Positions 30,969 through 35,449 of a stretch of 35,449 nt of DNA are shown here, one piece after another (positions within the stretch are counted from its first letter, which is position 1; every line of letters begins with the position of its first letter). The notes beneath the pieces were generated by a model. It ran no database searches. It had not been told where the DNA came from and saw nothing but the letters and a program-made list of their open reading frames with translations. The stretch covers positions 1 through 35,449 of the forward strand of contig DDQN01000052.1 of the NCBI GenBank assembly GCA_002342685.1, written 5' to 3'. Made by a program: the position numbers and the translations under genes. The stretch is from Vibrio sp. UBA2441. Lineage in GTDB: Bacteria > Pseudomonadota > Gammaproteobacteria > Enterobacterales > Vibrionaceae.

Positions 30969-32981
30969 TCAACTTAATAAGTCTACCAAATCTTGCTCAT
31001 TTCGGACTTCTATACCCAGTTCCTGTGCCTTGGCTAACTTAGAACCCGCGGCTTCTCCGGCAAATAAAATATCCGTTTTTTTAGAAACGCTACCTGTAAC
31101 CTTAGCACCCAGCGCTTGCAATGCCGCTTTCGCGTCATTCCTGTTGAGCTGAGATAAACTGCCCGTCAATACGACCACTTTACCTGCAAGTGGTTGAGGC
31201 TGATCATCTGATGGTTGTGCCAATTCCGGCCAATGAACCCCTGACTCAATAAGCTTAGTAATCACCAATCCATTTTTTTCTTGTTTGAAGAAATACACAA
31301 TATGATTGGCAACGATATCTCCCACATCACTGACCGTAATCAACTCTTCGTGTGATGCTTGTTTTACCGCATCCAGCGTTTTAAAGTGCTGAGCTAAGTT
31401 TAACGCTGTCGCTTCTCCCACTTCACGAATTCCCAGTGAATACAAAAAACGTGGCAATGTCGTTAATTTAGATTTTTCTAATGCATCAACCACATTTTGC
31501 GCCGATTTCGGGCCCATACGATCAAGAACAGTCAGTATTCCTGCCGATAACTCAAAGAGATCAGCCGGTGTTTCCACCATTTCTCGATCCACAAGTTGCT
31601 CAATCACTTTTACACCAAGTCCATCGACATCAAGGGCTTTTCTGGAAACAAAGTGCTTCAATGCTTCTTTACGCTGAGCCTGACATACTAAGCCCCCCGT
31701 ACAGCGTGTAACAGCCTCACCTTCGGTTCTTTCAACACTCGAATGACACACAGGGCATTGTTCAGGAAATTCGATGTCACGAGCGGTCTCAGGCCTTCTT
31801 TCTGCAACAACACCAACAATTTGCGGAATCACATCACCAGCACGACGAATAATCACCGTATCACCAATTTTGATACCAAGACGTTCTATTTCATCAGCAT
31901 TGTGCAAGGTCGCGTTACTCACTGTCACGCCACCAACAAAGACCGGTTCCAATTTAGCAACTGGGGTTATAGCCCCCGTTCTACCAACTTGAAATTCCAC
32001 GTCATTTAAAGACGTTATCTCTTCTTGTGCAGGAAACTTATACGCAATAGCCCAACGAGGTGCTCTGGCAACAAAACCAAGTTGTTCTTGTAAAGCAATG
32101 TCATCGACTTTGATCACTACACCGTCGATTTCGTACTCAAGGGCTTCACGACGATTCAAGATGTCCTGATAGTACGCTTTGACTTGGTCAAGGTTTTTTA
32201 CCTGCCGTGTTTCCCCGCACATAGGTAATCCCCAACCTTTCAATTGAAGAAAGCGTTCATAGTGACTATTTTCTAATTCACCACCGTCAATAACGCCAAC
32301 ACTGTAGGCATAGAAATCTAATGGTCGTTTGGCCGTTATTCTTGAATCAAGCTGCCTTAGGCTGCCTGCAGCCGCATTTCGTGGATTAACGAACGGTTTT
32401 AACCCTTTTTTAAGCGCCTGTTCATTAAGGGCATCAAACCCGGCTTTTGGCATAAATACTTCACCACGTACTTCTATTCTGTCCGGCCAGCCTTCACCTT
32501 GCAGCTTAAGCGGTATCGATTTTATGGTTCGTACATTTTCGGTAATGTTTTCTCCGGTGGCCCCATCTCCCCGGGTCGCCGCTTGTACGAGAATTCCGTC
32601 AACATAAAGCAAACTAACTGCAAGACCATCAAGTTTAGGCTCACAACAATAAAGTGCGATTGCCTGACCTAGCAATCTATCCGACATTCTTTTTTGAAAG
32701 GATTCTAATTCAGTATCATCAAACGCATTATCAAGCGAAAGCATCGGGATCTCATGATTCACCTGACTAAATCCGTCTAACGGCAAGCCACCGACACGCT
32801 GGCTCGGTGAATCTACGGAGACCAATTCAGGGTGTTCCGATTCAATACGAAGTAATTCCTGCATTAGGCGATCATACTCTGCGTCGGGAATACTAGGGCT
32901 ATCCTCTACATAATATTTCACACCGTGCTCATGGAGGGTTTGCTTTAGCTGGTTGTGTTTTTCTACGATCAACTGAGACAT
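30969..32981 (-). CDS. ligA: NAD+-dependent DNA ligase
   Basis: 670-residue replicative ligase. N-terminal Ia domain (YYVEDSPSIPDAEYDRLMQE), adenylation domain with catalytic Lys116 (CEPKLDG), OB fold, four-cysteine zinc finger (CPVCHS ... CTGGLVCQ), helix-hairpin-helix region and C-terminal BRCT domain (about 592-670, LAGKVVVLTGSLSQLNR). Full length as in E. coli (671). Located downstream of zipA, as in E. coli, but with a terminator-like hairpin between them. cueR follows within eight bases. Confidence 0.98.
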   Translation of the reverse strand: MSQLIVEKHNQLKQTLHEHGVKYYVEDSPSIPDAEYDRLMQELLRIESEHPELVSVDSPSQRVGGLPLDGFSQVNHEIPMLSLDNAFDDTELESFQKRMSDRLLGQAIALYCCEPKLDGLAVSLLYVDGILVQAATRGDGATGENITENVRTIKSIPLKLQGEGWPDRIEVRGEVFMPKAGFDALNEQALKKGLKPFVNPRNAAAGSLRQLDSRITAKRPLDFYAYSVGVIDGGELENSHYERFLQLKGWGLPMCGETRQVKNLDQVKAYYQDILNRREALEYEIDGVVIKVDDIALQEQLGFVARAPRWAIAYKFPAQEEITSLNDVEFQVGRTGAITPVAKLEPVFVGGVTVSNATLHNADEIERLGIKIGDTVIIRRAGDVIPQIVGVVAERRPETARDIEFPEQCPVCHSSVERTEGEAVTRCTGGLVCQAQRKEALKHFVSRKALDVDGLGVKVIEQLVDREMVETPADLFELSAGILTVLDRMGPKSAQNVVDALEKSKLTTLPRFLYSLGIREVGEATALNLAQHFKTLDAVKQASHEELITVSDVGDIVANHIVYFFKQEKNGLVITKLIESGVHWPELAQPSDDQPQPLAGKVVVLTGSLSQLNRNDAKAALQALGAKVTGSVSKKTDILFAGEAAGSKLAKAQELGIEVRNEQDLVDLLS

Positions 32982-33004
32982 AAAATTTAATTCTTCCTAA
33001 TCAT

Positions 33005-33032
33005 TAAAAAAGGGCTCCATTGGGAACCCTTT
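33005..33032 (-). terminator. Terminator between zipA and ligA
   Basis: On the minus strand AAAGGGTTCC / GGAGCCCTTT (imperfect stem) with a short loop, then TTTTTT. It lies after zipA and 24 bases before the ligA start, so it may lower read-through into ligA. Confidence 0.8.
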
Positions 33033-33100
33033 ATACTCATATCAGAGCTTTGTTTAGAAGGTTATCTTCTCTTTCTGAAATGAGCAGTATAAATGTAATT

Positions 33101-34033
33101 CTAACTTTGCTGAGGCGTCGCCTGTGCAAACTCTCTGATCTGATTTCGGTAATTGGAAAGCTTATCTGGTGTTAACAGATTTCTCTGATCGTCCAATACA
33201 TTTGCACTAAGATCGTCCGCTATCTGTTGAGCCGTTTTTAACATAAGTTTAAAGTTTTGTTCTGCTTCACCAAATCCTGGCAAAGTCATAAAGAAAGAAA
33301 TGCCTTTTGTAGTGAAAGTAGCAGGATCATCGTGCTGTAATGTGCCCGGTTGCATCATATTTGCGACACTAAACAAAACTTTACCATTGCCAGACAAATC
33401 AGCATGACGATGGAAAATATCCATCTCTCCGTAAATCAATCCGTTTTGTTGCATGCTATCAAATAGCTTAGTACCGATAAATGGAACTTCTCCAGAGCAA
33501 TGAACATGTAACACAATAACTTTTAGTTCATCCTCCGTTTGAGACGGTTCCTCTGACTCTGCTTCCTGCGCCACTGTATTCGCCACTTCGGCTTCCGGTG
33601 TCACTTTTCTAGGCTTCGATATCAATTCAACATCACCATCAGAAAACAAGATTGTCTCTTCAGTGGAAATATCATCCATTTCCTCGTTGAGCGTAATTGA
33701 TGGTAGATCATCTTCATCTTCATCTTCATCTTCGAATTGAGCATGATTAGCACTCAAAGGAGTAGAACTTTCAAACGAGCTCTCAGCCAACGGATCCAGC
33801 GGATCATTATCAAAGGATCGTTCCACGTCAAAGGCGGTGTCTTTTCGTGGTTTCTTTACAATTTCAAAATCATCTTCCGGCAGTGTCGATATTTCCTCTG
33901 CCTCTTTTTCATTAGATGGTTTCTCAACAAACTTACTCTTTTTCTCTTTTTTACTTGTCCACAACCCGTGAAAAAGTAACGCTATTATGGCTAACGCACC
34001 CACTATAATGAGTACTAATCGCAATTCCTGCAT
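33101..34033 (-). CDS. zipA: Cell division protein ZipA
   Basis: 310-residue division protein that tethers FtsZ to the inner membrane. One N-terminal membrane helix (residues 5-24, RLVLIIVGALAIIALLFHGL), a short basic stretch, a long acidic, disordered linker (about 30-165, with DEDEDEDD) and the C-terminal FtsZ-binding domain (about 170-305, VIVLHVHCSGEVPFIGTKLF, GEMDIFHRH, SFFMTLPGFGEAEQNF). The domain order and length fit ZipA. Divergent from cysZ with a 604-base gap. Confidence 0.96.
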   Translation of the reverse strand: MQELRLVLIIVGALAIIALLFHGLWTSKKEKKSKFVEKPSNEKEAEEISTLPEDDFEIVKKPRKDTAFDVERSFDNDPLDPLAESSFESSTPLSANHAQFEDEDEDEDDLPSITLNEEMDDISTEETILFSDGDVELISKPRKVTPEAEVANTVAQEAESEEPSQTEDELKVIVLHVHCSGEVPFIGTKLFDSMQQNGLIYGEMDIFHRHADLSGNGKVLFSVANMMQPGTLQHDDPATFTTKGISFFMTLPGFGEAEQNFKLMLKTAQQIADDLSANVLDDQRNLLTPDKLSNYRNQIREFAQATPQQS

Positions 34034-34260
34034 TGTTTACTCTCAATCTATACTGACGTTTAGTTAACCATCAGGATTCTAATCAGTCGGATAATCTGGT
34101 TACTTTACCAAAAGTCTATGAAGTTTTAGAACAATTTAATTAAAGATGTTGAAAATACGCTGTGACAGTTGCCACGCTTTTCTTCTTTTTCTTTCCCGAT
34201 AGACTCAACACCCTCATTCAGAACGCTTAGTCTGCACGATTTAAGTGTAAAGATTATACC
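34034..34260. other. Intergenic region upstream of zipA
   Basis: No gene seen. Presumably holds the zipA promoter; nothing else stands out before the inverted-repeat element starting at 34261. Confidence 0.5.
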
Positions 34261-34397
34261 TATACTCAAGTAACCTCAAGATGCCGGATTCAGAGCTTCA
34301 TCAACGAGTTCAGTTCAAGAAAGATAACTGAAAGAATGGCATTTCCTTTCAAAGTTATCTGACGCAGAAATGGGCGCGTTGAAGTTACTTGAGTATA
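34261..34397. mobile_element. 137-bp inverted-repeat element (MITE- or ERIC-like)
   Basis: The ends are TATACTCAAGTAACCTCAA and, inverted on the other side, TATACTCAAGTAACTTCAA (18 of 19 match). The centre folds again: AGATAACT ... AGTTATCT with inner GAAAG/CTTTC. It has no coding capacity. The size, terminal repeats and intergenic place fit a miniature non-coding repeat of the kind scattered in Vibrio and enterobacterial genomes. A possible TA target duplication is seen but cannot be separated from the AT-rich ends. Confidence 0.65.
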
Positions 34398-34637
34398 TAT
34401 AGCCAAGTACACTTGAAATGAGCACTCAATCACTGAATTTAACGGAGTCTACTCAGTATATATGCCAACGACTTGGCGGTAAGTTTTTATACTTTAAGGT
34501 AATTCGGTTGCATTTAGGCCTCTACTCATTAACCATGTATGAGCCTAAGTTACACCCGAGTGACCTAAAGTTACGCTCCAAAGAGGTAAGGTCACATAGG
34601 TATAATGAGCTTAAATTATCTAAGATGAGAGAAAAAC
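34398..34637. other. Leader region of cysZ
   Basis: No gene seen. It contains a TATAAT at about 34601-34606, 30 bases before the cysZ start, that could be the -10 box; a clear -35 is lacking. Another short palindrome-like CAAGTACACTTG near 34404 resembles the ends of the neighbouring element. Confidence 0.4.
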
Positions 34638-35369
34638 ATGACACAAAGTGGTTTCGGTTATTTTTTCCAGGGATTAAAAATTGCCCTCACACCCGGTATT
34701 CGTCGATTCGTAATACTCCCACTGCTTGCTAATATACTGCTTGTTGGCAGTGCGCTTTTCTATCTGTTCTCAAACATGAACGAATGGATAACCAGTTGGA
34801 TGAGCTATGTGCCGAGTTGGCTAGATTGGCTTTCCTACCTATTATGGCCAATATTAACCATCACCATACTAGGTACTTTTTCTTATTTTTTCAGCACTAT
34901 AGCTAACTTTATTGCCGCTCCGTTTAATGGGCTATTAGCGGAAAAAGTGGAAGAACAACTGTGTGGTAAGCTAGATAATAACCAGAATATGATGAGCGTG
35001 GTGAAAGACACGCCACGTATCCTGCTAAGAGAATTGCAAAAAATACGATATTTTCTGCCTAAAGCCATCGGGCTTTTCATTCTATTACTTATTCCAGCAA
35101 TAGGTCAGACTGTAGCGCCCTTTCTCTGGTTTATCTTTTCAGCTTGGGTATTGGCTATCCAATATTGTGACTATCCTTTTGATAACCACAAAGTCCCTTT
35201 TCAATCGATGAGACAAGATCTAAAGCAGAATCAATCTAAAGCTTACGGATTTGGTATTTTGGTTGCCTTTTTTACCGCTATTCCTATTCTTAACTTGGTG
35301 GTAATGCCTGTTGCCGTATGCGGAGCAACCGCCATGTGGGTTAATGAGTTTAAAGATAAGTATAAGTAG
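34638..35369 (+). CDS. cysZ: Sulfate transporter CysZ
   Basis: 243-residue inner-membrane protein of the CysZ/EI24 family, which passes sulfate into the cell for cysteine synthesis. Hydrophobic segments near 24-44 (VILPLLANILLVGSALFYLF), 63-95, 145-175 and 205-235; family features are FFQGLKIALTPGIRRFV at the start, FIAAPFNGLLAEKVEEQL in the middle and FDNHKVPFQSMR towards the end. The ATG at 34638 follows GAGAG nine bases upstream. Single gene within the window; cysK often lies next in relatives, but the window ends. Confidence 0.95.
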   Translation: MTQSGFGYFFQGLKIALTPGIRRFVILPLLANILLVGSALFYLFSNMNEWITSWMSYVPSWLDWLSYLLWPILTITILGTFSYFFSTIANFIAAPFNGLLAEKVEEQLCGKLDNNQNMMSVVKDTPRILLRELQKIRYFLPKAIGLFILLLIPAIGQTVAPFLWFIFSAWVLAIQYCDYPFDNHKVPFQSMRQDLKQNQSKAYGFGILVAFFTAIPILNLVVMPVAVCGATAMWVNEFKDKYK

Positions 35370-35373
35370 AGCG

Positions 35374-35449
35374 GGTAATAGGTATTAGGTTACAGGTAAT
35401 GGGTTATGGGTTATGGGTATTAGGTTACAGGTAATGGGTTATGGGTTAT
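35374..35449. repeat. Perfect-phase heptamer repeat array (runs off window)
   Basis: Ten consecutive 7-base units and part of an eleventh: GGTAATA, GGTATTA, GGTTACA, GGTAATG, GGTTATG, GGTTATG, then GGTATTA, GGTTACA, GGTAATG, GGTTATG, GGTTAT. Consensus GGTWAYR. A 35-base five-unit block is repeated in order, showing higher-order duplication. It begins four bases after the cysZ stop and continues past the window end. Confidence 0.85.

Noticed and set aside
34418..34732. 104-codon plus-strand frame overlapping the start of cysZ
   Set aside because: Overlaps cysZ by almost 100 bases in another frame, has no ribosome site and no recognisable domain.

Overview
The window reads as chromosomal DNA of a gammaproteobacterium of the family Vibrionaceae. 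The main evidence is a toxR-toxS pair next to htpG, Vibrio-type integron cassettes with attC sites, and a run of housekeeping genes with clear Vibrio/E. coli homologues. No rRNA, tRNA or CRISPR array is visible. The species cannot be fixed from the sequence alone.

Layout. (1) About 1-5250: an integron cassette array. Its cassettes are oriented on the minus strand, separated by 79-126 bp attC palindromes. They encode a 2TM-domain remnant, an orphan gene end, a four-helix membrane protein, RNase HI with an N-terminal hybrid-binding domain, a small unrecognised protein, a GNAT/ribbon-helix-helix toxin-antitoxin pair lying in the opposite orientation, a GFA/CENP-V zinc protein, a secreted protein and an isochorismatase-like hydrolase. 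No integrase or attI is seen at the proximal (glnS) end, so the array looks like an integrase-less cluster or one displaced from its platform. (2) 5250-5845: a non-coding junction, then glnS. (3) 7900-12830: a GlcNAc regulon, nagE divergent from nagB-nagA-nagC, with two NagC-like operators flanking a CRP-like site. (4) 12920-18900: a Kef/YbaL-type antiporter, asnB, rfaH, hemH and adk. (5) 19211-22745: htpG with a sigma-32 type promoter, divergent from toxR-toxS. (6) 22807-25693: yfcE, then a tightly overlapping minus-strand operon of two DUF1538 membrane proteins, a PII-like protein and a CBS-pair protein. (7) 25901-30967: yfcH, ybbO, a possible 21-residue membrane peptide, cnoX (ybbN), qmcA, ybbJ and cueR, which keeps the E. 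coli ybb neighbourhood. (8) 30969-35369: ligA, zipA and cysZ.

How the genes work together. nagE imports GlcNAc as GlcNAc-6-P. NagA deacetylates it, NagB deaminates it to fructose-6-P, and NagC represses the set. ToxR/ToxS sense envelope conditions next to the heat-shock gene htpG. The DUF1538-DUF1538-PII-CBS operon looks like a two-subunit ion transporter with two putative nucleotide-sensing regulators. It is the best candidate in the window for a poorly described system.

Structural DNA of note: degenerate heptamer arrays (consensus GGTWAYR) in two distant intergenic gaps, a 137-bp inverted-repeat (MITE-like) element upstream of cysZ with possible end-to-end remnants elsewhere, and a nested hairpin in the adk leader.
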